A stretch of DNA of 64,000 nucleotides from Micropterus salmoides (GCF_014851395.1 NW_024040040.1:10230711-10294710), one strand, 5' to 3'; positions 47,621-62,254 are shown, counted from the stretch's first letter. The notes: generated by a model from the sequence alone, not told the origin. Made by a program: numbers and translations.

Positions 47621-50600
47621 CAACACGCAGACATCTAGTTCGCTCTACATGGACAGCAAACTAACCATTATAAACATATTACAAATGACATGTTTGCAAA
47701 ATATGTATATGCAATGTGATTTTGCACAAATCAAAGTTCTGTATACTTCTTCATATTCCATTTTTTTTAAATAAAGATTTGAGGAGGAAAAAAAAGATTC
47801 TGATTATTCCGACACCACATGAATGCACCTCTCACCCCTCCCTTTTCAAGCGCGCAGAAGCAGCTACGGTGGCCGACACGCTCTGTCAGCTCTTGACATT
47901 TGTCCGTGTTGGGCTACTGTACACTTCCATGTAAGAGGACCCGCGGTGTATGTGGATAGAAATGGCTCATTAAAAGATATAAAAACATAACGGTTCATTA
48001 TGTAAGGTCTTTATACACCACTGAAAACATAGTTATGTAATATTTTGTTGCATTTCTGTCAATAGATCGTCCTAAATATTACACACTGGACCTTTAACAT
48101 GGACCAACCATGTGCACACAGTGACACAATTGCTGGTTTGTATAGTCTGTATATGTATGGAAGGAGAGACAGAGAGTGAGAAAAGGGAGGCAGTCACTCT
48201 TCGCTCTGCCTTTCTACTCCTCCAACTGGGTTGCTATGGAAACGGCTCCCTCAGAGGTGGTCTGGTCATTTTATTTCGGGTCTCACCATCAACACTTCCT
48301 CTTCAATAGCAAAAAAAAAATGAGTTGCCATCCTGGCTCTTTAATCTCCAGGATCTCTCTGGTCTATTTCATATGCAACCCTGATCCTCCTTGGATGAGC
48401 TCTGGCCTTCCTGACTAGACAGACCATCCACAGCAAAATGAGGAATGTCACTAGAAATTGATTCACTACAAAATGATCCTAGCTTTAATCACAGGATTGA
48501 CTGTCACCGCTATCACCACACACACCCACCCACCCACCCGAGTGCAGACGACTCTAAATCCTGCTGCTGAGTTTAGGAGTCAGGTTAACCTGAACTGTGA
48601 ACGCAGCTCAAGCTGCTGCAGCTACTCAAGATCCAAGTCAAGTGGCAGAGTTGTGTTTGATAACTGCTGAGTAAAGTGACAGGGGTTAGTCCCGAAGTTC
48701 ACCTCCAACCAAATCAAACTCTCCCCTGTGCTACCCCAAAATCTGCACACTGTTGCTAGCACTGCTGACGCTAATGTTGGACACCAGACGTCCTCTCCTA
48801 CGAAATTTAGCTGCCAGACCTAACATACTACACATACATACATCTTGCACATACACACATTTCGGAGTTGTCTTCTCATAATTTTCACTGATGTAAACAC
48901 ACACCAGGTTTTATCCATCTGTTTTTCAGGATATTTGCATTTTGCTGTGATGGAGAAGTTTGCTTTAGACTAGCAATGCTAAAATGCTTATATTATAAAA
49001 AATAACCTAAAGGTTTATTTTACTTACAAAATTATCAGTTTTCCGATTTTTATTTCAGAAAAACAAATCCAATGAACAGAAGGTTTATGAGCCACAAACT
49101 CTATGAGGTTTGAGGTTCAATCCCTAGCTTAGTTGTAGTAGAATCTACCTGTGTAGGCGCATACAACTATTTACCAAACGGAGAATCCTTTTTGTACAAA
49201 GCCCCTAAAAAGATGAGAGAATGAGAAACTCATGTATGCTACAAAGCATCTGTACTTGTTTTCCCATTTCCAGTTGGAACAAGTCCTGAAAAATGTGTGT
49301 GATGAGAGAGTGTGTCTGTGCCTGGGTGATTACTCAGTCTGCTTCACACACCGGTTCACTTTGTACACCTGTGGGATGAGTGTGACCTGAGGACCTTTGC
49401 ATACTGATCAGGCAAAGAGAGGCCCTTTCAATAGGCTGTATTCTACGTGCAGACTATTACTTGCCTAACCCACATTAACCCCTGCAAATTAATCAGCAGG
49501 AAGGAGACAGCATTTGGCTGGAGAACATTTCTGTAACAACGTCGGCTAAGGCCCTTTAATGCATCTTGTTTCAATATCCAAAGTTCCTCCACACTATTTC
49601 TTTTATATAGCTCAGTAAGGCAAAAAGATGGGATAAGACTGACATGGAAATACTACTTCTGGTTTCCACAATGAACATGATGTTTTTCAGCTTGTTTAAT
49701 CTAGTAAAATGTATATTTTTATTTGTTTTATGAAGCCTGTACAGCAGACAGTTAAAAGGCCCACATGTGGAATTGCAAATGTTGTTCTATTGCAAAGAAA
49801 ACTCCTGCACACTGTCTAACCTGCAAATAATATTACATATATTACAAGGTTTTGGTACTAGACCTTCATCATGGAATTTTGTCTCCGGTTAAAAAGGTGT
49901 GAAGTAATTAACTGTTCTGAAATGTTGTCCTATTAAAAGCTTAGCACTTATTTATAACTGGGCTGTTAGGGGGAAGTTACCAAGACGGTTCTTTTCAGGA
50001 AGCTGGCAGGGTGGGACCATTTCCTGTTCAGTTCACTGATATAGTATCTCTGGTGTCTGTTGTCCATTATTTTTCATATTTTATCTATATCTATTAGGGA
50101 TGCAATGGTTCTGAAACCAAGACTGAAACCGCGACACAGGAGTCCACGGTCTCGTGTCACACCCGCTTCCAGGACTGTGCAGCTCTTATTGTAAGAGTGG
50201 CGGGGGCCAGTAGGGGGGTGGGGGCAGTAGCGGTGTATATCGTATTTGTATTGACAGGTTAGGTATATAATAATAATAATAATAATATAATATCCCCCCT
50301 CCCCAAATCGGGAAATCATTTGATCCCTGGATAAACAACAATTTAGGGGAAGAAGACTGGACACCGAGTGCAGGTACAGTAATGGTGGCAAAAAAAATTT
50401 TTTTAAAAATTGGAAAACGAGGAGGATTTGATAAGTGACAAAAAACACTGAACTCTGACAATGTTATCAAGGCTGAAAAAGAAACAAAATTCAGTTCCTA
50501 CACGATAAAAAACTAACCCTAACCCCAACCTTCCTCAAGGTTAAGTTGGAGAGAGCTTTTATTTAAATATACCATTTAAAAAGAAATGTCTTCAGTGTAG

Positions 50601-52800
50601 AGAAAGAGATCGAAAGACAGCGCAATTTAAAAGGAAGAGGGAGGGAAATGGAGTATGCCAGTCAGCTCGTTATCAGTCTGCTCCAAAATGGCCTTTTAAT
50701 TAAAAGCACGAGGTAATGAACACGCTTGGGAGTCTGATTGGGAACTAATGCCCCTTGCTGTGAGATGATGGTCTCCCCCGTCCGCCCTTTTAAAGCTAGA
50801 CTGAATGGCTCTGGCTCAGTGCTAGAAGGCACAAACCCCACAAGCATGCAAGCTACCTCTAGATTAAAATCTTATATCACCTTGGGATTTAAAGCCCTGC
50901 AATTGTGCTTTGAAATTCAAACTGTAGAAGTGTTGTTAATGAATAAGTTTTAGATTAGATTTAGATATAAACGTGGACTTTGCTTTGTCAACAAATTTTG
51001 CTCATCATTTTGACTTGTATTTTCCAAACAACACTTCCTTGTGCTCGTTCAGTGGTGACTGGTTGGATTTTGCTCACAGTATTCTCTCAGTACAAAAAAA
51101 CTACACAAAACTACTGGTGTCATTTTTTAAGACTCATTTTAAGGACATTTCCCTTTTCGATGTTGGCTTAGTTAAAGTTAAGTTTCAAAGTACAACATGT
51201 CGGTTGGGTGCAGCAGAGCTGAACAGGGGCAGGCTGATATGGTTCACCTGTGTGAACCTTTCCAGCAGGAAAAATAGGAATATGAGTGAACAAATAAACA
51301 CTCATCCAACCCTTGAAACATAATGTTAAAGTGTCCTGGATCCAGACACTTAACCCCCATCTGCTCCAAAAAGACTCCTCAGTGGTGAGTGGAAAAAAAA
51401 AAACTCTACATACCAGTTTACATTTCCACTTAATCTGAAGAACTATCAAAAAGGAGACAGCAGAGGAGGAAATTGGATGAGTCCTAAACTAGACCTAGGC
51501 CAGTGATTAAGGGTGCTTGTACCACAATGGGTACTCCGGCAGTTGGCAGGGGCTACATGGGCTAAAAACACAGAAACTACCTTTTGATTAAAAAGAAATA
51601 ACATATTGTAACTGCTAGCTAGCAAAGAAGTCTAAAAACTTAGGTTAGAGTAAAAGTTATGCATAAATGGTTGAAATAGTCAGGTAATATGATTAATAAA
51701 GAGTTCAAATAGTAAGCTAAATATAACAGAGAAATGGTTGAACTAGCTAATAGTTAGGACAAAACAATGCAACTGCATAACCTATCCTAGGCAAAGAATG
51801 CATGAAATATCCTCACTTGCCAGTCAGCTGTATGAACATACATATATGTAAAGTCAAGTTGATGAAGTTGGATAAAGCAAAGTTGAACAAACCATGACTG
51901 GCTGATGCTACAGTATTGGCATTAGTCTCTTGGGTTTGGCTTTTTATTCAATTCTACACATCTTCGTCACACAGCCTCCTGATGTGAGAAGGCATCTACA
52001 CTACAGGCATGTTACATGAAGACAATAATCTCTTGTAGCTTCTATTATCATTCCACTGAGTTGCTCTGTCAGACCTCTAAAGAGTCGGTTGGATCTGGAG
52101 CGACCCAGTCTGAAACATACATGGTGTCTCCTGAAAGCTCATCAAGGCGCGGGCAATAATCCAGCCATCCATGGCATGCCAAACAATGTGCAAATCTCTC
52201 CAAGTCTCTAAGTCGTTTTTGTCTAGGATACAGTAATCCCTTGGTCTCCGTGCCGCAGTGTGAGCATGCATTTGAATATATTAAAAGCTCTGTGGAGAGG
52301 GGGATAAGCTGAATTTGAGCTTCTAAACCAGACTGTTATTAAGTTTCCTGTGAAAGTTTTACCCAAGGTTGTTCAAAGAGTTCCACTGCAGAGCCCTCAG
52401 AGGTCTGAAAATAGGTTATCCTTGGTGTCGCTGGTGTTATTTGGCATGCCTATTCTGTCACTTTCATCTTCAGAAGGAATACATATGAATGTATCTGTGT
52501 GTACATTTTTGGATGTCAGGACGTACGTGTTTGAAAAGGGTGTCTGTGTGAATCAGCCTGCAGGCATGTGTGTACAGTTCTTTCTGTGCATCTACTGTAT
52601 GTGTTGAACTTTCAGAAGTCTTTATCCTATGTAGCAAGGTTACTTCCGTCTGTCGCTGACTAGAAACAACAACAATATCTAGACTAGTATAATAATAAAA
52701 TACGCTACTGTCTAATGAGAAAACCAAGTGTGAGATGTACATGTTTCATTGAGTAAAAATGTGTAAATGTATCGTGCGTGTGTGTAAAAGATTATAGTAC

Positions 52801-52934
52801 CTTCCAGAAGTTGTCAACCTTGCCGTAGACTAGAGACTGGTTCTGTCTCTTGATGTCATCGATGTGCTTGATGTCGCTGGCGTTGAGGTGCTGCTCCACG
52901 ACGAAGCCCAGGAAACTGTTGTCTGGGGTGTGAG
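52801..52934 (-). CDS. mgat5: MGAT5 exon, 134 nt
   Basis: Two bases complete a Pro, then 44 codons: HTPDNSFLGFVVEQHLNASD then IKHIDDIKRQNQSLVYGKVD NFWK. Acceptor tggctgcag, donor AAG|gtacta. It is very close to the human segment; differences include Ser to Ala and Ser to Asn substitutions. The phase matches the previous exon, which ends with a single C. Confidence 0.96.
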
Positions 52935-53093
52935 CTGCAGCCAAAAAATAAAAATATCTTAATAGATACAGAAAACTCAAATGAATGGTTAGACTCCCAG
53001 ATTTCATTGCCCTCCCACGGTCCTAAATTTATGACAAATGTTCACAACTTTGTCCTTTTCATTACGATTTCTGCCGCTGTACAACGCATATGA

Positions 53094-53098
<5 letters not shown>

Positions 53099-53140
<42 letters not shown>
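53099..53140. repeat. (CT)n microsatellite
   Basis: About 21 uninterrupted CT units, lying 165 bp upstream (in transcript sense) of the MGAT5 exon at 52934, where it is transcribed as (GA)n. Confidence 0.97.
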
Positions 53141-53141
<1 letters not shown>

Positions 53142-55269
53142 GTTTCTGCTCAGACAAGTAGCATGCACATGATTTAGAAGATCGATCGCGATCCAGTGTA
53201 TTTTAGTGCTGATTTGCACAGTACAAAATATTTTAATAAAAATACCAAAATTAAAAACACTGTCAGTAGATTTGTGCATTTGCTTTGCATGACTGATAAG
53301 ACCCAATCAGAAAGCCAAATGTGAGCGTCTGCATCATCGTTTTTTACCTTACCCAAAACTTTACCCTGGAGCGAAGGGATTAAGAAGACTGAGTTACAAG
53401 CTCTCAAAGGCCTAATTTCACCATCAATATGATGCATTTAAAGTTGGTTTAAATGTGTTTTAGCAAAAACAAAAAGGAAAGAATGAAGGAAGGAAGGAAG
53501 GAAACAAAAACAAACAAACAGGAAGAAAGACAAAGTGATATTATATGGGAACAAAATGACAAATTACTTCAGGCTCAATTTTTGCATCACTGAAGCAAAA
53601 ACAAAAATGCCTCAAATAAATCTTCCACAAGTGTCTGCTTTTTAGTGCACACAATTAACTTAAAATAAATAAGCCCAGTTCAACCTCAGTGTTTAGCACG
53701 GATCACAATTCCAGAGAGAGACGGGAACACTTGCGCAACACAACTCAACACGCTCTCTGGGTTTTTGTTCCCTCTGCTGCTTATTGCCCGGTGATGACCA
53801 GTTACTATGGGAACCACAGGATGAGCAGGTCAAGTGTGGAGCCGTGAAGTTGGCAGCACTTTACCTCACCGCCATCTGCCTTGTAGAACGAATGTGAAGA
53901 CAAGGGTTTGGAGTGTGGACAGAAAAGATTCAGTCAAAAAATGAATATGCTTTATAATCTAATTTGAACTAAAAACAGGAATAGCACAAGCAGATTTTAA
54001 CGCAGACCTAAAACACCACTTATAGTGAATGAAGCATTCATTCTGCGAGGGAGGTGTTTAGGTGCACAGTTGTGGTTTGTGTTAGAGTCCCGGGGGAGCT
54101 GCTGTGGTCAGAGCTCAACGCCACAACGCTATTACTAAAGAGGCAAATTAAGGTCAGTGAGTGAGGGGAGATGGATTTCACTCCAGTGTAGTAAATAAAA
54201 GGAGGATTTATTGAGAACATTTCAGCCAAGAATCTAAACACCAACCGTTCAGGTAGCTGCCAGCATTTAAACAAGTCAGATGCATCTACAGCAAATATCC
54301 TCTGGACTAATCACACCTTAAAAGGGTGAATGAATCAAGATGTTTAAACACATGATGGCAGGTATACAGCTGCTGTATCATGATTTAACTGTGGAACATA
54401 TGAGAAGAAACAATGACTCACTGTCAAAGTGCTACTGTAGTTTCACAAGTAAGGTTGACATGTTTTTAAATCAGGGTGTTGGCTTTATGTGACTTTTTCT
54501 CCCACTCGACAAAACGCCAGTTTGTTCACTGGATCTCTCCACGCAGTTCACATATTGCCTCCGGCGAAATATCTTTAGGCATAGATAAAAAATAAAATAA
54601 CAGGGAGCAGAAAATGTGTTAACGCGGTGTAAATGAGCCCAGCAATTACTGAAACATGAGAAAAATGACAAGTCTTACTTTCCACAAATGATTTGAAAAG
54701 GTGAACACCTTTTACTTATAATTCATGTCACAATAACAATAATAAATATTACAAGTATTCATTCAAGTTCCCATCACACCAGTGGAATGTGTTTTGGATG
54801 CTGAAGTTAACTGAAGTATGGTGATATAGTTTGCATTATTTTCTCTGGGCAGAGAGCCAGACAAGAAGTGTGTTTCACCATCACGGTGAAAGCTCTTCTT
54901 CACATGTGATGCATGAGATTAAATGTCTCGGGGTTGTAATTCCAATGCCTTATCTCCTCTGTTCACATCGTGATCCTTTTGCGCACTTCCCAGCATTACA
55001 ATGCACAGAGGAACCTTTAACTCATTGAGGACGGTTAGCTCACTTTGTGTTATGGGCGTGTGGGAGGCACAGGAATGTGGGAGTAGCTGTTATGAAGATA
55101 TCACCAGATCTGTGTGAAGTGTCCGTGTGTGGGCAGGAGACAAATGCTACAAACGAATTACCTGTAGTGTCTATCTAATGCCGGCTGATTTAACAATATA
55201 AATAGCTCAATAACCTGGATGTCACTCCCGAAAAATCCACTAAAATTAGAAAAGGAAAAACGTTAAAGG

Positions 55270-55540
55270 GGCACTACACTTGACAGTTTACTAGTAATGG
55301 TTATTACTACTCAGCCTTGAAAACATTTGTAGAATATCTTCTGTGGCTCTTTGTCAAGTTTAGTGAAAAAATATCTATTTACTACTTCGGCTTTAGACTT
55401 AAATTTTAAAACAGCCTAAAATACAAAAAAGGGGGTGTGGAGTTTAAAAGACATGGGTATTTACACGGCTGTGTGAGTCTAATGAAAAGATGCTACTGAG
55501 ATGCATTATGGGAAATGTAGGACTTTGGACATTAATCCAT
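55270..55540. repeat. Dispersed fish repeat
   Basis: Begins aaaggggcactacac and ends near gatgcattatgggaaatgta, phrases typical of a common fish MITE-like repeat. Termini were not resolved. Confidence 0.35.
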
Positions 55541-56894
55541 AAAATGGGGTAAAAGTCAAGATGCCTCTGCTGCTTCGATAATTTGTCAATCTGTCTCTTG
55601 CGAGTCCCCAAACTTTATGGAACCACAACACTAAAGCTCTGGCATGGCCCTCTAATCTCCTTTAGTCAGCCAATTGTGTGTTTGTATAGAATAGAAACAT
55701 GAGAGGGTAGGATGATTGCAAAATGATGGGAGTGAAAACATTATATTGACACTTTTAAGGATAATATTTTCAGCCATAATTGCCCAGTTTGTAATAGTTA
55801 ATAATTCAATTCAAACCACTTTTCAGAGCATTTTTTAACAACTGTGCTTACTACTAACTAAGATGCATTTCTGACTGCAAAGAGGCAGAGAGGGTCCTAG
55901 ACACTTGGAGGAGGCAGCCCTAACACTCATGTACCAAACTAACTGTGTAAACAGGACAGGCTGTTAATTAGTGTTCGGCCCTAGTGATGCACTTGGCAAC
56001 AGATGCCTCCTCTCCCACTAGAGCCGCCACTCAAAATGTCACTCAACTTGCCATACATTCGCTATTAGCTAACAAACAGCCCTGGAGGACAGCGTCGCCT
56101 GAGAAGCAGATGCTTTGTCGCTCTTGACAAACTTGCAAGTGTAGGTGGGTGGGGGGGGGGGGCTAGTTTGCTTTGTAAAGAATCCTGGATTCACTTGGAT
56201 TGATTGGGAGTCAATATTGGTACAACCTGGTCGAGCTGAGTGGAGGAACAGCCTGAAGAAATGTCTGTAATACTTTTAAGGGAAGAATATCCTCTTCGAT
56301 AGGCTGAGAGGGACTGTATATGGGCTTTCCTTTGTGCCTTTTAAAGGAGCAGTAAGGTCTCACTGAATCAGCGGTAGCAGCAGTCTATATTGCATCATTA
56401 CACAATGGTACCTGCAAAAGTAAATGCACCAGGCAAAAGTAATCCCAAGACACAAACTAAGGGTTGTGCGTCTAAACACTTTACAAGAAACTAACTTCTG
56501 TTCTGCTGGCCAGACAGAAAATAAAAAGATTTCAAAACTGCAAAGATGCATCATCAGCACCAAAATATCCAGCACTTTGAAAACTCGACATCAAAGACTT
56601 TGTGGTTCTACAAACTTATCTGAATGGGCCTGAAGGGTGAAAATAAATAAACTACACACGAAGCGCTTTCACACAAGCACCTTTGAGATTTTAACTGATG
56701 AGCAGACGTCTCTAAAAGATGTCTGAAGTAGGGGTAAAACTGAAGCATCAGATCTAGCAGGCAGTCCTACAGTGCTGTCGACATCACAGTGAAAATTAAG
56801 TGCATTTAATCTCAAAGTTATTTCTGTCTCTTTAGTAATTAGAATATAAACGTTACCATCTGCAGAAGATCTAATGAACGATATTGTATGTTTA

Positions 56895-57065
56895 TTATAA
56901 TAATAATAATTTTTATTTGTAGAGCAGTTACAAAGTGCTTTAACAAGTGTAAAGACAATAATACCCAAAAGACAATAATACAAAAACAATACAAGATAAA
57001 AGCAAGAAAAAATTTAAAAGACTAAAATACACATTTAAGATAATATAAAATAAGTAAAATAGAAT
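56895..57065. repeat. A-rich retroposon tail fragment
   Basis: TAA repeats, then tttttatttgtagagcagtt and acaaagtgctttaacaa followed by long A-rich sequence. This resembles the 3' UTR/tail of a fish LINE-derived repeat. Confidence 0.35.
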
Positions 57066-59412
57066 AAAAATAGGGATAAAATAAAGTCAAAAATTATACC
57101 ATCTAGTCCTTCAATACTGCGGAGCTTTGTTGGACACATTTCCTTGAAGAAATGAACTTGGCCCAATTCTATGCACCAACTAATACCCACCACTGTACAT
57201 GACAGATACCATGCGTAGCACCAATGTGATTAATTTGCTTATTAATTTAATCATTATTAGCATAAGAGAAACCTGCATGGAAACTGTATTTTTGGAAAGT
57301 ATGCAACGGTCTCTATGTTAGGCTTTCCATAATGTAACAACCACATTTTAGCATAGGTCGCTGCCCACGCTTAGTGAATACATAAAGAACACACAGATGG
57401 ACCAGAATAAAGTGGTCTTATTATGCGTCTCTACAGCACTTCTGGACATGGTGTTGGAGCTTTCTGAAACACTTCCATTATGCCACTGCAATTAATCAAA
57501 GCAAGCATGTGAAAAGGTTTCAAATTAAACAGGGTAGGAACGCAGTGAGAGGTGCCCCCCCGCTAGGATCACTGAACAGACACAGGTCGGATGTTCTGTC
57601 TGGCACTGTGTGTGTTTCATAAAATAAAAAAAAAATGCTGTAGATTCAATCGGATATACAGATATATAGTTATTAGTCTACATTTCACTAAATTTTGATA
57701 GGTGGTGTCAAATGGTGATCTCATTTTAAACAAATGAATCTTTTCTGATATCAATTGCAAGAACAATGATGACAGTTTGTAAAGCGTGCGAGCGAGACGG
57801 TAACAGAACACAGAGCAACAGTCTATTGATCCCATATAGATGTAAAAGAAAAGATAAACTTCAGTGAGTGGGTGTGCCAACGACATTATAAATCAGAGCT
57901 TTACAGGCACTATCAGCCCGGCAGACCTCAGGGTCAATTACGTAGTTGGCAACACTACAAAGATAAAAACTATCTGGGGCTATGTTCGACCTCTGACCTG
58001 TTACTCATCATATCTGTAAGGGATTAAGCATTCAGCATGGATACAAACAGGAAACACATACATGAGCAGACATATGGTCGCAACCACTACTGTATGTTTT
58101 CAATGATGACACAGAGGCTGGACGATGAAGCCACCCTTTCTTAAACTCCCTTCAGTGCATTTACAAATAACAAGGTTATGGTCAGCTTTCTGCAGTAACC
58201 TGATTTCTTAAACCTCCTGTGTGAAATGCTGTTCATGCCAGTGGTTTAAGAGACACTTGGTGAACAAAGCTGAAGGGTTCATGCGCCTGGCAAAGATGTC
58301 AGACAAAGTATCCCAGTGACAGGAGTGCAGAAGGAAGGTCATCCATAACAAGTCTAGATATATCTGTCAGGTTTATTGCCCGTACCAGAAAGTAATTTGT
58401 AACCAACTTGTTTTTAAGCCAATGAAGTGATTAAGTAAACAACTTGACTTGACAAGACTTGAATCCTTACATGTCATTCTGACCTACAGGAAAGGTTTAC
58501 TAAATTTTACTAAATTTCCTGATTATAAATGACTTGCGCTAGGAAACAGAGCAAACTTAACTCGGACGCGCAGCCCATTCAAACACAAATTGTACACCAG
58601 AAAACAATTCCTGCTTTCCTGACTCTGAAATAGATTAATGAGGTCAATTTGGCCTTGTCTTGTCTTATTGGCCAGAGGCCACATACTCTGAATTCCCTCA
58701 ACCAATGATTAATGGAGCACTGTCTAATTTTAACAAATGGACCAATCCAAGTCTAGGATAAATTACCTACGAGCACCTGATTTGTCTATTGTTCCAACTT
58801 CATTCAATAATGTGAGATAAATACAATTTAAGGACCAGGGAATCCAAATATAAGGTTTGAGCAAGTCAAGATGAAGTCTCTATTGTGTTTACTTTCTAAC
58901 TCGCACTACACTGTATTTGCAAATAGTATTAAATTACTTAGGTCTTTTAACCATGCTTGCAGGACCAGAGTTATTTCTGCAGATCCAGACTCTACACTAG
59001 ATTGTGGTAAACTCCACCCAGTGTAAATCCAAGCAAACAGAATCGCCTGCTCAGAAATACAAGCTTTATTCAATGTCTATTTGTATAAGGACAAGGATGT
59101 AACATAAACCAATGCCACACACCACAGCATTTATAGCCTAAGCTAACTTGCAATACACGTCACTAGACGGGCCTTTAAAATATATAAAACTCAACAATAC
59201 TGATAAAGACAACGCAGCATGGTTTAATGAGACTCGGCCAAGGAGATACAGGATGGATGCCAACACGAAATCTGAAGGATACTTCCTGTCTGGGGATATT
59301 TATCCTTCCTAGACCTACAGAGATTCACTAAGTGTCGAAATAAGGTTATTTCTATCCATCTATACATGTGTGCGGATTATATTGAATACTGATTCAATAT
59401 AATACCTGATAT

Positions 59413-59673
59413 CAGGGTGCGAATTACGGGGGAGCCAGGGGGAGCTTAACTCCCCTAAATAAGACATCAGCCCCCCTAAAAGCATGATTTGTGATATTTT
59501 GTGGGGTCACTAAAATATTGACAGCATGCTTTACCACCATTAATTTCTATATATTTCTCTATCATCATAATCTTCCATGCGTAAATTCAGGAGTGTCAGA
59601 CTTCATCTAGCCAGTGGGGAGAATTACTACTACAGCGAGCTCCCCCGAAAGCCAGGGTATAGTTCGTACACTG
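59413..59673. mobile_element. Short hAT-like MITE
   Basis: The left end is CAGGGTGCGAATTACGGG. The right end is the reverse complement of CAGTGTACGAACTATACC, an imperfect inverted repeat with CAG termini. The 8-bp flanks do not match, so the target duplication is lost or one end is misplaced. Confidence 0.5.
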
Positions 59674-60615
59674 GACACCATGCTTACCTAAGTAAACCTA
59701 AAGTCGTGTGGTGCAGTTGTGGGTCATTCAAGCCACACGCAACACTTTCTAGATAGAGCCAGTCCGTCTGTCTGTAATGAAACAAAATAAAGATAATCTC
59801 GACCGATGGTTACCTAACAAATTTATATAACAGTGCATCGTTATCAAGACAACTGCGTCAGTCAGTTCACCAAGCATGTGGAAAGGAGAGACAGAGCCTG
59901 ACTTTCTGGTTTGGAGTCCCTGGCTGTCACCTTTGGCTTCCATTAACTAAGCAATTGGCCCTAACATGACCTGAGGAAACATGAGTCTCTTCATACAGAG
60001 CAAGGACTCTACTCTGTGTTGACATTTTTACATCCAGTAAAGTTAGTTAGAACTACTTGCAACAAATGTATCAACGCAACCAAAGCAATCGGAAAAAACG
60101 CTGCAAGCGCTCCCTGCTGGGCGTTTTCAGACGAGCAGCAGGCTGTTTTCAGATGGCAAAAAAACTCTTTGGTGGAAACAGACCTTCATTTACAGCCATA
60201 TCATTATTTGTTATTATTTGGCCTGTCTGTCCTGTATTTGTCATGTTAAAATCCCCAAAAATTTAAACTCTAGATATCTGTTTTTTGTCTTATGTCTAAT
60301 CATAAAATGCATGGTCATAAGCATGGGGATAAAACCACCATCATCGAAAGCGCAAGCAAGGCGATAAACATCAAGCCAGGTTTCACTGAGGCGCAAAAAG
60401 GGCAGGTTCAGTAGCAGTGTTTGAATTTCATTATGTTCAGGAGGTCAATTGTGAACATTAAGATGTCAACCAAATATGCCTTTCGGTTTAGAATCTCTTT
60501 CAGTTAGGAACTTTTTGTGAAGTTTGTTCACTAATCTTCTTCTGGAGATGTTCGTTTGAGAGTACTGTCCAGATGTTTTTGGTAACTTCTACTTTAATGT
60601 GCATCCTACATTTTA

Positions 60616-61066
60616 TGCTGCATTCCATTTACCTCAGAAGTTGGAGGTCGGAGATGAAAATGGCGTCACACCCGAGGTGACGCCGTTCCAGTTAGAAGTC
60701 GAAAAACCTCGCTTGGCCAGCCATTGATTACAGCTAGCCAGGTTAGCCATTGCTAGCAACGGCAGCTGATAAAGAACGCATTGTGTTATTTACGCATACT
60801 AAACACAGTAGCAACATGTCCACAGACAGCAGTTGGACAGCACTTTGTGCACGAAGATTTCCAGGAGACACAAGTACACAGAAGTGCTAATGAACAGTAC
60901 AAAACATACAGCTTTCACTACCTGTTGATACTCGGAGCAGCCATCTTGGGTTAGTGCAAGTCCCCGACTTTCTGAGTTGGAAGTCCGACTTAAGGGGGCG
61001 TTCCCTTTGTAATTTCCGACTTTGAACTCGGTAATTCTGACTTCCCATGTCAAATGGAACGCACCA
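60616..61066. mobile_element. PIF/Harbinger-like MITE with TTA duplication
   Basis: TGCTGCATTCCATTT on the left and the reverse complement of TGGTGCGTTCCATTT on the right form inverted ends, with similarity continuing inward (gaagttggaggtcgg / gaagtcagaatt). TTA flanks both ends (60613-60615, 61067-61069). A 3-bp TTA/TAA target is typical of Harbinger elements. At 451 bp it has no transposase. Confidence 0.65.
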
Positions 61067-61073
61067 TTATACC

Positions 61074-61148
61074 AAATAACTAATCGATTAATCGAGAAAA
61101 TCATCAACAGAATAATTGACAATGAAAATAATCGGTAGTTTCAGCCCT
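61074..61148. repeat. AATCGATTA-family MITE, terminal fragment
   Basis: aataactaatcgattaatcg ... aataatcggtagtttcagccct matches the terminal part of the 34191-34340 element. It directly follows the Harbinger-like MITE. Confidence 0.6.
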
Positions 61149-62254
61149 AATGAGATTACTACTTCATCAGACTTAGAGGTGTTAATGTAATATGCTGTTT
61201 CAGTTGCATAGTACACATACGACTCTTCAGCCTGAAGTTCAGATGTTGTTCAGCACAGTGCAGACGGGGAAAAAAACAGTTTGTGTTTCAGCGTCTCTCG
61301 TGCCTCGAAGTGATGCCATTCTGTGGTTTTAACACTCGGCCAAACCACTGTGCACTTGTTTCACCAGCGATATCATCTAACCTAGCGACTCTTAACTGGA
61401 TTTTGTGCAAAGGCCCCAGTGTCTTATGAGAAAGACATACCCTATTCAGCAGACAAAAGGCTTATTCAGGTGCAGTGGTATTCTGGATAGCTCCGGGCCT
61501 CACCTTGCAAACGGGGACTGCAGGGGTAACATTTCACTTTCTCTTAGCCACGGGGAAAAGGTCAATACCCCAGGGGGGCTGGCACCCCTTTCTTCTCTGC
61601 AGCACTGCCACCACTCATCCACCTCAGCAAATATGGTTGACTCCAGTTATAGAGTGATTTCACAGCAGGAGTGATGCGCACACACAGAGCAATAAAACCC
61701 CTACGTCCTACATTCATAATCAGTAAAATGGAGAGCTCAGTGTCTGACCTCTTATTTTCCTTTTAATCTGCTTGACGACATTCCATTAGCAAGCAAAGTC
61801 CTGCATTTTCAGCCCGCCTTTTATGCCTCTTTTGCAACCAATACATCTCATTCGTTGATGAAAATCTAACTGGAAGAGAAGCCATAGGAAAGACACGAGG
61901 TTGTCGGCCTAATGATCATGACTTGAGCTTATTTAAACAATAGAGTGGAGAACTTGCTGAGGTGATGAAATCTGTGAGTCATGTTTTTTTCTTGACTGTT
62001 AAGAACATACTTAAAATTGAGTTTTTTGGACAGATCAAGGATCTTTTGGGATTGATAACTTGTTGAGTCAGACAAATCAGCCAGCAAAGTTTTCTGTGCA
62101 GGTCTGCATTACATAAACTGTGCAGTAAGCAGTTTTTTAAATCCTGCACATAGGCCATAACTGAGCCAAATGGCTTGTTCTGTTTTTAAAGTACCAGAGG
62201 GAAGGTTTACAGGGGCTCTTTTGGTAAGAGTGTTTTGGCGTCGTGCCGACTTAC

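Larger units (their letters stand above)
31907..52800 (-). other. MGAT5 large intron (20.9 kb) rich in nested repeats
   Basis: Contains a CA microsatellite (33782-33834), MITE fragments (34097-34340), an inverted-repeat element (36084-36430), an endogenous retrovirus inside a hAT-type element (38805-46153), a degenerate minisatellite (46230-46720), a LINE/SINE tail with ATGG repeats (47490-47620) and a TAA repeat (about 50268-50290). A 176-codon + strand frame (35228-35758) has no recognisable similarity. Between these features I see no genes. Confidence 0.8.
52935..62254 (-). other. MGAT5 intron (9.3 kb)
   Basis: Contains a CT/GA microsatellite (53099-53140), a GGAA run (53486-53503), a dispersed repeat (about 55270-55540), an A-rich repeat fragment (56895-57060), a hAT-type MITE (59413-59673), a Harbinger-like MITE (60616-61066) and an AATCGATTA-family fragment (61074-61148). 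No exon recognised. Confidence 0.8.
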
